Shown here one piece after another: positions 36,756-46,109 of a stretch of DNA of 64,000 nucleotides (position 1 is the first letter of the stretch; every line of letters begins with the position of its first letter). The DNA comes from Planctomycetota bacterium. Lineage in GTDB: Bacteria; Planctomycetota; Planctomycetia; Pirellulales; Thermoguttaceae. A model generated the notes under the pieces. The model was not told where the DNA came from. It made no database searches and was given only the letters and a program-made list of their open reading frames with translations. The translations under genes and the position numbers were made by a program. The stretch is taken from positions 27,399 through 91,398 of the forward strand of contig JAKPGL010000030.1 in the NCBI GenBank assembly GCA_029550925.1. The letters run 5' to 3'.

Positions 36756-38222
36756 TTATCCCACGTTCCGGCGGAAGCTCCGCAGCACGGCGCCGTCCGG
36801 GCCGCGCAGGTTCACTTCCAGCGGCATCTGCCCTGGCAAACTGTGCGTCGCACAACCAAAGCACGGGTCATACGCTCGGAAGGCCATCTCTACCCGGTTC
36901 AACAGGCCTTCGCGCACCTGGCCGCCGCGGATCAGGTCCTGCGCCGCCCGGCGTACCGAAAGCATGATCGGCGCGTAATTGTTCGTTGTACCGACGACGA
37001 GATTCACACGGGTCAAGATTCCCCGTTCGTCGGTCCAGTAGTGGTGGGTCAGTGTGCCGCGAGGCGCCTCCACCGAGCCCACGCCTTCCGTGGGCGTCTG
37101 GGTCGGCAGCACGCGGAAATCCCGGCTTGTGATTTCCGGATCCGTAGCCAATTCGACCCATCGCTCCGTCGCATACAATAGTTCCACCAACCGTGCCCAG
37201 TGGGTGGCCAACGTGTGATGCACCGGTTTGCCGCCCAGGGCGTCGTACATCTTCTCGTATTCCTTCTGCGCTAGCGGCGTGGCCATCCCGTCCGCCGCAT
37301 TCAGACGCGATAGCGGCGTGGCCTTATAGATGCCCGATTCCGGCCCATCCACCCAGCCTTTCCAGCCCACCTTCTTCAGATACGGAATCTTCAGGTACGT
37401 CCACGGTTCGACCCGCTCGGCCACATACTGCTGGTAGTCCCGCGGATGGTACTTGGCGTGTTCTCGACCGTCCGGGCCAACCACCCGGATCATCCCGTCG
37501 TAAAAGTTCACCCGGTTCTGGGCATCGACGGTGCCCATGTTGTAGGTGCGATGCGTGTAGGTGTCGCTTTTAATAAGTTTTACATAATCGCTGTTTTTGA
37601 GCACCACGTCTTCAAACAGTTTCAGCGAGAACTGGGCGAACTCAATGGCCTCTCGGCCACGGGCCTCGATCTCCCGACGCTCCTCCTCGGTAATGCCGTG
37701 CGATACGCCGCCCGGCAGGCCCCAGTTCGGATGCACTCGCCGACCGCCAATCAAGCGGATCAGTTCATGGCCATCCCGTCGCATTTTGAGCACCCGGCCG
37801 GCAATATCCATGCCCACCTTTTTGACCACGCCCAGGATGTTCCGCTCCGCAGGCGGGGCGTCCGGCCCCAGGACAAAATCCGGCCCCCCCAGGGCGTAAA
37901 AATGCGTCGTGTGGTCGGTAGCAAAGAAGATGCTATAGAATAGCTCTCGCAGCTTCTTGGCCGCCGGCGGCGGATCCACATGAAACAGGGCATCCAACGC
38001 CTTCGTCGAGGCCATGTGGTGGGCCTCCGGGCACACGCCGCAGATGCGGTTCGTTAGGTTCGGCATGTCTTCAGCAGGCCGACCCACGCAAAACCGCTCA
38101 AATCCCCGCAATTCCGGGATCACCACATAGGCGCTGGCCACGTTGCCCTGGTCGTCTAAGAAAATGTCGATCTTGCCGTGGCCCTCAAGGCGAGTAATCG
38201 GATCGATCGCTATCCGCTTCAT
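36756..38222 (-). CDS. mvhA: [NiFe] hydrogenase large subunit, group 3c-like (MvhA)
   Basis: N-terminal Ni-ligand motif RICGVCPEAHH and C-terminal DPCFGCATH with a short extension to be cleaved. Confidence 0.9.
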   Translation of the reverse strand: MKRIAIDPITRLEGHGKIDIFLDDQGNVASAYVVIPELRGFERFCVGRPAEDMPNLTNRICGVCPEAHHMASTKALDALFHVDPPPAAKKLRELFYSIFFATDHTTHFYALGGPDFVLGPDAPPAERNILGVVKKVGMDIAGRVLKMRRDGHELIRLIGGRRVHPNWGLPGGVSHGITEEERREIEARGREAIEFAQFSLKLFEDVVLKNSDYVKLIKSDTYTHRTYNMGTVDAQNRVNFYDGMIRVVGPDGREHAKYHPRDYQQYVAERVEPWTYLKIPYLKKVGWKGWVDGPESGIYKATPLSRLNAADGMATPLAQKEYEKMYDALGGKPVHHTLATHWARLVELLYATERWVELATDPEITSRDFRVLPTQTPTEGVGSVEAPRGTLTHHYWTDERGILTRVNLVVGTTNNYAPIMLSVRRAAQDLIRGGQVREGLLNRVEMAFRAYDPCFGCATHSLPGQMPLEVNLRGPDGAVLRSFRRNVG

Positions 38223-38276
38223 GGCTTACTTGCTCCTAGACACCTTTGTGTCCTTCATGGTCTTTGGGTAAAATTC

Positions 38277-39377
38277 TTATCTCCTCGCGGCCGAAGCCTT
38301 CTCAACGGCGGGCGAACCGGTCGGTTGGTTGGCGCCGTTGCCCCCGTTGCCGCCAGGGCCGACTTCTTTCTTGCGAAGCCGACTCCGCCGCAACAGACTG
38401 GCCGCCAAACTAAATCGATAAAACACGCCCACCGGGTCCGGAATGCCTTCGGTCAATATCCGCTCGATCTCCTCCGGCGTATTGGCGTCCAGAACCGATG
38501 AGAGCGCCGTCATCATCCGTGCCCCAAAGTCCGGCACATCCACGTTCGGTCCATGACAACCGATGCAGGGCGAATTGACCCTTGGACAAAGCGCCCCGCA
38601 GCCGGCCCGGGTGGCAATCCCACAGCAGACCAGCCCCTGCTCCAATAGACACGTCTCCTCGTCCGGCACCGTCTGCCAGGTCCGCTTGAACTGCTGAATC
38701 TTCTTTTCGGAACGTTTCCGGGGGCATTCGTCGCAGACGGTCGTCGTGGGGCCAAGCACCGTCCCACGCGGCGGCAGCTTGCCCGAAACGATCGCTTCGA
38801 TTGCCTTCCAAATGTTCTCCGCCTCCGGCGGGCAGCCGGGCAGGTAATAATCCACCGGCACGGTCTGGTCCAGCGTGCGCAGCGTGTCGTAAAAATACGG
38901 AAGCAGGATTTCGCCTTCGGGCGTGTGCGTCTGCACCTGCGGACGCAGCTCTTGCGGATTTTCCGTGGATTGGCCGTTGCCATAGACCGCCTGGAAAATC
39001 TCTTCCCGGCTGGACAAGTTGGCCAACCCCGGAATGCAGCCCTCATGGGCGCAAGAGCCGAACGCCACCAGGACCTTCGACTTGCGCCGCAAAAGCTGGG
39101 CCATGTATTCCTGCTCGCTGGTGCGGATGCCGCCGTTAAACAGACATACATCAATCCCGCCGTCGGGCATCCGCTCGATGTCCCGTACTTTGCCGTCCAT
39201 CACGCAGGGCCAAAAGACAATATCGAATGCGGCGGCTACGTCGAGGATTTTTTCGTTGATGGCCAGCACCGCAATTTCGCACCCGCCGCACGAAGCCGCC
39301 CAATACAGGGCCAACTTCGGCTTGCCCGACGCGGACGAAGCGGTGGAGGGAGTGGGAGTCGAAGGGGTTGGGTTCAT
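38277..39377 (-). CDS. mvhG: [NiFe] hydrogenase small subunit (MvhG-like)
   Basis: LALYWAASCGGCEIAVLAINEKILDVAAAFDIVFWPCVMDGK; AFGSCAHEGCIPGLANL; CCGIATRAGCGALCPRVNSPCIGCHGP. Confidence 0.88.
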   Translation of the reverse strand: MNPTPSTPTPSTASSASGKPKLALYWAASCGGCEIAVLAINEKILDVAAAFDIVFWPCVMDGKVRDIERMPDGGIDVCLFNGGIRTSEQEYMAQLLRRKSKVLVAFGSCAHEGCIPGLANLSSREEIFQAVYGNGQSTENPQELRPQVQTHTPEGEILLPYFYDTLRTLDQTVPVDYYLPGCPPEAENIWKAIEAIVSGKLPPRGTVLGPTTTVCDECPRKRSEKKIQQFKRTWQTVPDEETCLLEQGLVCCGIATRAGCGALCPRVNSPCIGCHGPNVDVPDFGARMMTALSSVLDANTPEEIERILTEGIPDPVGVFYRFSLAASLLRRSRLRKKEVGPGGNGGNGANQPTGSPAVEKASAARR

Positions 39378-39925
39378 CGGGAGACCTCCATTGCCTGTTG
39401 GTGTTCTTGGACGATTGCTTGGAGAGCGTGGAGTCGTTGGCCGTTCTCTTGCCAATTGGCGGGCCACTGTAGGGGGCCGAGCCGACGGACTTCTTCGACC
39501 ATTTTCGAGACGGCGTCGGCCAGTTGTTGGCCTTCGGCGGCAGAAGCCCAAACCAGTTGGAACCGTTCCGGCTCCAGCCCCATTTGGAGAAGCATCTGCC
39601 GAAGCATGTAGAAGCGGCGCATCGTTTTATAGTTTTGTTCGATGTAGTGGCATTCGCCAGGATGGCAACCGGCAACCATGACGCCGTCGGCGCCCTGGGC
39701 GAGCGCTTCCAGGACGAAGGTGGGATCGACCCGGCCGCTACACATCACCCGGATGATCCGCATATTGGGCGGATATTTGATTCGGGAGATGCCGGCCAAG
39801 TCGGCCGCTCGATAGGAACACCAATTGCAAAGAAACCCGATCAACTTGGGTTCAAATTCGGGATTCGGAGAATCGCCGTTCGGGTGAGTCATCGGAACGT
39901 AATCCTTTAAGCAAGTGGTATCCAA
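39374..39925 (-). CDS. mvhD: Hydrogenase iron-sulfur subunit (MvhD-like)
   Basis: KLIGFLCNWCSYRAADLAGISRIKYPPNMRIIRVMCSGRVDPTFVLEALAQGADGVMVAGCHPGECHYIEQN. The start may be 39892. Confidence 0.92.
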   Translation of the reverse strand: MDTTCLKDYVPMTHPNGDSPNPEFEPKLIGFLCNWCSYRAADLAGISRIKYPPNMRIIRVMCSGRVDPTFVLEALAQGADGVMVAGCHPGECHYIEQNYKTMRRFYMLRQMLLQMGLEPERFQLVWASAAEGQQLADAVSKMVEEVRRLGPLQWPANWQENGQRLHALQAIVQEHQQAMEVSR

Positions 39926-39961
39926 TAGGAGATCAATCCCACGGATTAAGGGAACTAATGT

Positions 39962-42001
39962 TTAGGAACCGGAAGCTGTTTGAGCGGCGGCGGGCGCTTG
40001 GGCCTGGGCCGGCGCAGCGGCCGAGGCGTGGGCGTCCCACAGGGCGCCGCGAATTTCCGAAAGGATCTGGTCGTTGGTAAAGTGGGCGCCGGTAATCGCA
40101 CCGGCGGGGCAGGCGGCCACACAAGTGCCGCATCCCTTGCACATGGAAGTAATGACCCGACTGACCCCTTTCTCTTCGTCGTATTCGATGGCGTTGTAGG
40201 GGCAGAGATTGTTGCAAATACGGCAGCCGGAGCAGAGTTCTTCGGTGATCGAGGCCACGACCGGTTCGATCATCACAGCGCCTTTGGTGATCATGCCCAT
40301 CACGCGGGCGGCAGCGGCGGCCCCCTGGGCTACCGAAGCGGGGATGTCTTTCGGCCCTTGGCACGTCCCGGCTACGAACACGCCGTCGGTCATGGTGGCC
40401 ACGGGGTCGAGCTTCGGATGCCGTTCGGTGTACCAACCGGCCATGCTGCATGAGATGCCGCACTTGATGCCGAGTTCTTTGGCGTCCCGCTGGGGTTCCA
40501 GGGCGGCCATGAGAACGACCATATCGACGGGGATGCGCCGCTGTTTGCCCACCAGGGTGTCTTCTACCTGGACGATGAGTTTGCCTTCTTCTTCGGGCTT
40601 TCGGGCGGCGTCGGTTACTTCGGCCACCCGGCCTCGGACGAAATGCATTCCTTCTTCGAGCAGGCGTTGATAGAACTCTTCGTAACTCTTTTGATTGGTC
40701 CGCATGTCGATATAGAAGGAATAGACCTCGGCGCTGGTCTTTTCCATCACCAGATGTCCGAACTTCAGAGCAGCCATGCAACAGACGGCCGAGCAATGTT
40801 CATTCGTATTTACGTCTCGGCTGCCAACGCAGTGGATGATGGCCACCGATTTGGGTTCGGTTTTGCCGTCGCGCAGGACGATCTTGCCGCCGGTCGGTCC
40901 GGCTGCATTGCACATCCGCTCGAATTCCATGTTGGTAAAGACGTTGGCCAGCCGACCGTAGCCGTACTGCGGCAGCCGTCGGCAATCAAACAGTTCCCAA
41001 CCGGTAGCGATGATGATATTGCCCACATCCAGCTCGATGTGTTCATCTTTTTGGTCGAAGGCGACGGCGCCGGTGGGACAGAGCTTTTCACAGGCCCGGC
41101 ACTTGCCCCGCTCAAACCAGATGCAGGACGTGGTGTCGATGACTGGGATTCTGGGCACCGCTTGAGGGAAGGGCGTATAGATGGCTTTTCGATAGCCCAG
41201 GCCGGACTCGAAATCGTCGTCGATAACTTTGCGGGGGCATTTTTCTACGCAGATGCCGCAACCGGTGCATTTGGCTTCGTCAACATAACGGGCCTTTTTG
41301 TGGATTTTCACCTTGAAGTGGCCGACCGACCCGCTCACTTCTTCCAATTCGGAATACGTAAACATAGTTACATTCGGATGCTGGCCTACTTCCGACATCT
41401 TCGGCGTCAGAATGCAAGCCGAGCAGTCGAGCGTGGGGAATGTTTTGTCGAACTGGGCCATGTGGCCGCCGATCGAAGGACGACGCTCGACCAGATAGAC
41501 CGGATAGCCGGCGTCGGCCAGTTCCAGAGTTGCTTGCAGGCCGGCAATACCGCCGCCGACGACCAACGTGGCCGGGTTCACCTGGACCGACATGGGTTCG
41601 AGCGGCTGCTGCTTTTTGACTCGCTCGACGGCGGCGGCCACCATCGCTTTGGCCTTGACGGTGGCCTTGGCCCGATCGACGCTCACCCAGGAACAATGCT
41701 CCCGGATGTTGGTCATTTGGCAGAGATAAGGGTTGAGGTTGGCGTTTTCACAGACGCGGCGGAAGGTCTTTTCATGCAGATGCGGCGAACAGGCCGCCAC
41801 GACCACGCGGGTCAGACCGTGCTTTTTGATGTCCTCCTCGATCATGGCCTGGCCGAGGGAGGAACACATGAATTTATAATCCCGGGCCACCGCCACATCG
41901 GGGAGATTTTCGCCCGCCCAACGGGCCACATCTTCTACATCCACCATGCCTGCGATATTACTGCCGCAATGACATACATAGACGCCGACTTTTTCGGCCA
42001 T
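39962..42001 (-). CDS. hdrA: Heterodisulfide reductase subunit A-like flavoprotein
   Basis: VGVYVCHCGSNIAGMVDVEDV; VVAACSPHLHEKTFRR; TLVVGGGIAGLQATLELADAGYPVYLVERRPSIGGHMAQFDKTFPTLDCSACILTPKM; CTGCGICVEKCP, CSGCRICNNLCP, CKGCGTCVAACP. Confidence 0.97.
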   Translation of the reverse strand: MAEKVGVYVCHCGSNIAGMVDVEDVARWAGENLPDVAVARDYKFMCSSLGQAMIEEDIKKHGLTRVVVAACSPHLHEKTFRRVCENANLNPYLCQMTNIREHCSWVSVDRAKATVKAKAMVAAAVERVKKQQPLEPMSVQVNPATLVVGGGIAGLQATLELADAGYPVYLVERRPSIGGHMAQFDKTFPTLDCSACILTPKMSEVGQHPNVTMFTYSELEEVSGSVGHFKVKIHKKARYVDEAKCTGCGICVEKCPRKVIDDDFESGLGYRKAIYTPFPQAVPRIPVIDTTSCIWFERGKCRACEKLCPTGAVAFDQKDEHIELDVGNIIIATGWELFDCRRLPQYGYGRLANVFTNMEFERMCNAAGPTGGKIVLRDGKTEPKSVAIIHCVGSRDVNTNEHCSAVCCMAALKFGHLVMEKTSAEVYSFYIDMRTNQKSYEEFYQRLLEEGMHFVRGRVAEVTDAARKPEEEGKLIVQVEDTLVGKQRRIPVDMVVLMAALEPQRDAKELGIKCGISCSMAGWYTERHPKLDPVATMTDGVFVAGTCQGPKDIPASVAQGAAAAARVMGMITKGAVMIEPVVASITEELCSGCRICNNLCPYNAIEYDEEKGVSRVITSMCKGCGTCVAACPAGAITGAHFTNDQILSEIRGALWDAHASAAAPAQAQAPAAAQTASGS

Positions 42002-42379
42002 GTCAGTCCTCCGTTTTGGTGAACGAAGCCCCTGCCACAGGGGCAGGAGCGAGCGGGTTTGTAAAATGGTAGGCGAAAGGAATCACTCTATTTTCTTCCC
42101 TCTCCACCGGGGAGACTAGGAGTCAGGACGAACTTGGAACAGACGGGATGTCTGCCTTTCCAAGTCGCCGCTACCCTAACAGTCGCGGCTCGGTCACCTT
42201 CCTCCCCCGGCCTCTGCCGCAGCAGGGAAAGGCATTTTTCTGGATTCCCGCCTACGCGGCAGTGACACGTAACGGCGTCCCTTTGCCCTAGCGGGCGAGG
42301 CTCTCAAGCCCAGAAACGGGCGAACCTCTCGGCCGTCTTCTCCCACGCGGGGAAAGGGAATTGCTCTCCAAGGGGTTGG

Positions 42380-43276
42380 TTAGCTCTGGGGGGCGGCTGC
42401 TTGGGCCTGGAGTTTGGCTTCCAAGACCGGTCGGGCCGCCACAATCTCCTTGCCAAACCCCAATCGGTGCATATCCAATCCCAGGGCCAGTCCTACCACC
42501 TGGGTAAAATACACAATCGGAATCTTAAAGTTGGTATTAAAGTAACCGTTCACTCGGCTTTGATAGGCGTCCAGGTTCAATTGGCACATGGGGCACATGC
42601 AGGCGATCAGGTCGGCCTTGTATTCTTCGGCGCTATAGAGGAGCCTGCGGATCAGTTCAAACGCCTGCGGTTCGCTGATCTGGGTCATGTGGCCGCCGCA
42701 ACAATGGGCCTTGACCGGATAGTCGATCACTTCCGCCCCGACCCAACTCAGCAGTTCGTCCAATTTCATAGGATATTCGGGGTTATCGATCTCTTTAAAC
42801 GGCCGGACCCATTGGCAGCCGTAGTATGGGGCCACCCGCAGACCAGTCAGCGGACGGACCACCTTCTGGCGGATTCGCTCTTCTCCTACGTCGCTGTGGA
42901 GCAGTTCCAGGAAATGACGCACTCGGACCCGGCCCGGCGTGTAGTGCAAGCCGCCGGCGCTAAGGGCCTCGTTGATCTTCTGACCCATCTTGGGGTCCTC
43001 GGCCATCAGCCGATCCACCTTCGCCAGATTCAGATAACAGGCCGCACACGGGGCCACCACCTGATCCAACTGGGGATCGACCAGGGCCAGGTTTCGGGCG
43101 ATCACCGCACAGGCTGTCAGTTCGTCTTGGGAAAAATACTCTGTGGCGCCGCAGCAGTTCCAGTCGTCGATTTCGGGCAGTTCCAGACCGAAGACCTCGG
43201 CCACGGCCCGAACGGACCAATCATAGGCGGCGGCGTTACATTCCAAAGAACAACCGGGGTAATAAGCGTATTTCAC
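42380..43276 (-). CDS. hdrB: Heterodisulfide reductase subunit B-like protein
   Basis: Two CCG cysteine modules: YPGCSLECN..WNCCG..APCAACYLN and PYYGCQW..AHCCGGHM..CMCPMCQLN. Confidence 0.95.
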   Translation of the reverse strand: MKYAYYPGCSLECNAAAYDWSVRAVAEVFGLELPEIDDWNCCGATEYFSQDELTACAVIARNLALVDPQLDQVVAPCAACYLNLAKVDRLMAEDPKMGQKINEALSAGGLHYTPGRVRVRHFLELLHSDVGEERIRQKVVRPLTGLRVAPYYGCQWVRPFKEIDNPEYPMKLDELLSWVGAEVIDYPVKAHCCGGHMTQISEPQAFELIRRLLYSAEEYKADLIACMCPMCQLNLDAYQSRVNGYFNTNFKIPIVYFTQVVGLALGLDMHRLGFGKEIVAARPVLEAKLQAQAAAPQS

Positions 43277-43875
43277 TTGGCGCCTCCCAGTTCGCGGGCT
43301 TTTTGGATGATGGCTTGGAGTTGATCGATACGTTTGATTTTGGTAGGGGTCAATGCCATTCGGCCCCGGGTAAACATCGAAAGCCCCAAAGGCCCCATTT
43401 TCAGCATGGCCCAGGGTTTATTGAAGAGATAGAATCGGCTGGCCAGACCCAGCTCGAAACTTCGGCCGTAACGATCCAACAGATCGGTAAACGTTTTGGC
43501 CAGGGCAGGGGCGTCGGTATGCCGGGCCAGGCCGTCGCGGATGGCCAGCCGCTTGAGCGTGTACATGATCTCGGTAATCGGCACCTTCTGCGGACAGCGC
43601 GTCGTGCAAAAATAGCACGACACACAGACCCACATCGTATTAGAACTAAGGACCGCTTCGCGTTGATCGGCCTGAATCATGGCGAAGATGGTCCGCGGCG
43701 TGTATTGCATGTCGGCGCCGTTCGGACAGGAGCCGCCGCAACTGCCGCACTGTAAACAGTGCAAAAGCCGCTCCCCGCCCGGCGTCTGCGAAATCACTTC
43801 ATGCAAAAAAGCCGCTCCTCGCTGCGTATGACCTGGAGCAATCATAGGACACCTCGTGCAAGGTCTCGATATCAA
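43273..43875 (-). CDS. hdrC: Heterodisulfide reductase subunit C-like ferredoxin
   Basis: CLQCGSCGGSCPNGADMQYTPR and CVSCYFCTTRCPQKVPITE; 4-nt overlap with hdrB. Confidence 0.93.
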   Translation of the reverse strand: MISRPCTRCPMIAPGHTQRGAAFLHEVISQTPGGERLLHCLQCGSCGGSCPNGADMQYTPRTIFAMIQADQREAVLSSNTMWVCVSCYFCTTRCPQKVPITEIMYTLKRLAIRDGLARHTDAPALAKTFTDLLDRYGRSFELGLASRFYLFNKPWAMLKMGPLGLSMFTRGRMALTPTKIKRIDQLQAIIQKARELGGAK

Positions 43876-44639
43876 ACACCAATGAGGTTGCTAGGCGACC
43901 TAACCCAACCTCTCGCCAAGAGCGGACAACCACCCGCCCTTGATGTCCCACTCGGTAAGTGGGGCAGATGGATGGGGGATTCCCCTTTTCTACTCCCCTG
44001 AGGAATCTTCGCTATGAATTATTCAGAGACTCCGACCAAAAGAAAAGGGGAGGATGGTTTTTGTCAATTTTAGCTTATAAAAATAAGGCCGGATTCCCTG
44101 ACCTTTGCCTCTTGGAAGAAAAATGAAAAAGACATTCTACTAAGTTCCGGGAGGTTTTCCAAGAGTTGGGAAACTCAAAATTTTTAGAAAACGCAATCTC
44201 CTTCCTTTAAAGTTAGAGACATTACGGAAAACCAACAGGCGGCGAGTGTTTTGCTGGAAATCTTCCGGTGTGGATTCCTCCCCAGAGGAACATACCTTTC
44301 CGAATCGGTATGAGAAGACTTTTTGTTGAGTGGGCAGAAGGAAAACCTTCTTTTGCGGATAGTTCCTTCTAAGAACACCAACGAAAGGCTTGAAGAGGTT
44401 TTTGATACAACTATCGATTTTACAAAAACTTACGACTATCCCTTGCCTAAGATACATACTCAAAACTTGGAGAATATGCTTAGAAGATTTCCTCTAAAGG
44501 ATTTCATTCTGCCCCCTAAAAGGATAGTTGGGATATCCCCCTTCCAGATGGAGCACCAGGCGCAGGATATGGAAAAATTAGGAAAACTTCTACGTCATCC
44601 TACTCCATCCCAGCACTCTCAATCTTCCCGCTTCAAAAT

Positions 44640-46061
44640 TCAGGGACGATTTGTCGCGCTCGGGCAGAATCCACGCCCGGTAAAAGACCATGAAAAGGAG
44701 GGAATCGCCTCCCAGAAAGAGATCGCATTGGACATTGGCAATCTCTTTCTGCTCCAAGCCAGAGCGGAACCCCCTCCAATAGCAGCCCCCAAAGGCCCAC
44801 CATGGCCGGGAGATGGAACACCAAGGGTAATACATCGTAATCCGCCGCCTGCCCCGATCAACTCGCTTGCGTCAATCCCGATCACTTTGCGCCCCGGCGT
44901 CGCATGACGAAACGTCTCCAACGCCTTCTCACTCCCCGCTGGATCGACCGTCGGATACACAGGCACAAGCAAAACCCGATTGGCGAAAACCACATTGCTG
45001 TAGGTCCGCCACACGCCGTCTCGATGCGTCGGCATGGGAAGACGAATCACCCGCAGCGGACCGGCCGAAGTCCGGCAACCCGCCAGCGCTGCAGCATTCC
45101 GATCCAAAATGGCCGCATTTTCCGGGTCTTCTTTCGGATCGTATTGGCCCACCAGCACGGTATCCGGCGCGGTAAAACAGGCAAACATATCCACATGGCC
45201 GGTCGGTTCCCCGGCCAAAGGCTCCAGGATCACCAAGGAGTCGATCCCCAAGTACTGGTAGAGGAACTGCCGGAAGGAGGCTTCCGAAGCCGACGGCCCG
45301 CCGTGTCGAAGCACCGCCTGGGTGGTGGTGAGTCCGATACCCCGTCCGTTGGTTAGAAAATTGCCCCCCTCCAGAACCATCGGCAAAGGAAACCCCGAGG
45401 CCCCGAATAAAGCAGCCAACCGAGCCGGTACCGCATCGTCCAACCGACGCCGCGGGTCCGGATATTCCGCGTCATAGGCTCCTGGATGGGCGTCTGGAAA
45501 TCGGAAAAAGATCGGGCCGTAATCTCGAATCCAAAGCGTGTTGTGGGGTATTTCCACCAGTCGGAGTCCCCGGCGGAGAGTTTTTCGGTCGGCTAGGAGT
45601 TTTTCCACCTTATCCCGTTGCCGGGCGTCGCTCACCAACCCCACCACAGCGGTGTGTTCCTCGATGGCTTCCAACATCGCCGCCAAAAGCTGCGGATACC
45701 GTTGGGCCAACAAACCCGCGGGTAGAACGATGGCCTCCTGCGGCTCAAACTCACCGGGCAGATACACCATTCCCTTTGGCGTGGAGTCTTGCGGCTCAGA
45801 GGGATATACCGACAGGGCCGGAGGCCCACCAGAGGGGGCAGACTCCCCCTGTTCTGCCCAGAGCATCATTTCTGATGGGTGGCCTGTTCCCGACCCTACC
45901 GCCCAACCAATCCACAACAGCCCACCAGCAAAGAATCCTAAGAACCCGGCAGGCCAAACCCCCCACTTAGAGCTGATATGGTCGTTTCCAAAAGTGTTGA
46001 ATCGCACTGGGATTGGTCCTCCTTTGCTTCTTTCCTGAGGACATAGCAGAGGAGACGACAA
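44640..46061 (-). CDS. Agmatine deiminase / peptidylarginine-deiminase-family protein with N-terminal membrane segment
   Basis: EIPHNTLWIRDYGPIFFRF; LEGGNFLTNGRGIGLTT; GHVDMFACF; GAGGGLRCITLG catalytic Cys region. Confidence 0.85.
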   Translation of the reverse strand: MSSPLLCPQERSKGGPIPVRFNTFGNDHISSKWGVWPAGFLGFFAGGLLWIGWAVGSGTGHPSEMMLWAEQGESAPSGGPPALSVYPSEPQDSTPKGMVYLPGEFEPQEAIVLPAGLLAQRYPQLLAAMLEAIEEHTAVVGLVSDARQRDKVEKLLADRKTLRRGLRLVEIPHNTLWIRDYGPIFFRFPDAHPGAYDAEYPDPRRRLDDAVPARLAALFGASGFPLPMVLEGGNFLTNGRGIGLTTTQAVLRHGGPSASEASFRQFLYQYLGIDSLVILEPLAGEPTGHVDMFACFTAPDTVLVGQYDPKEDPENAAILDRNAAALAGCRTSAGPLRVIRLPMPTHRDGVWRTYSNVVFANRVLLVPVYPTVDPAGSEKALETFRHATPGRKVIGIDASELIGAGGGLRCITLGVPSPGHGGPLGAAIGGGSALAWSRKRLPMSNAISFWEAIPSFSWSFTGRGFCPSATNRP

Positions 46062-46109
46062 TTCGGCCTGCTCATGGGGAGAAATCTTCAGCTTGCCATT
46101 CGGCTACGA

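Noticed and set aside
40643-42022. 459-aa plus-strand ORF
   Set aside because: Antisense to hdrA, whose motifs are unambiguous.
44323-44907. 194-aa plus-strand ORF in the A+T-rich island
   Set aside because: Overlaps the 3' part of the agmatine-deiminase-like gene; TTG start, no SD, no recognised motif; not called as a gene.
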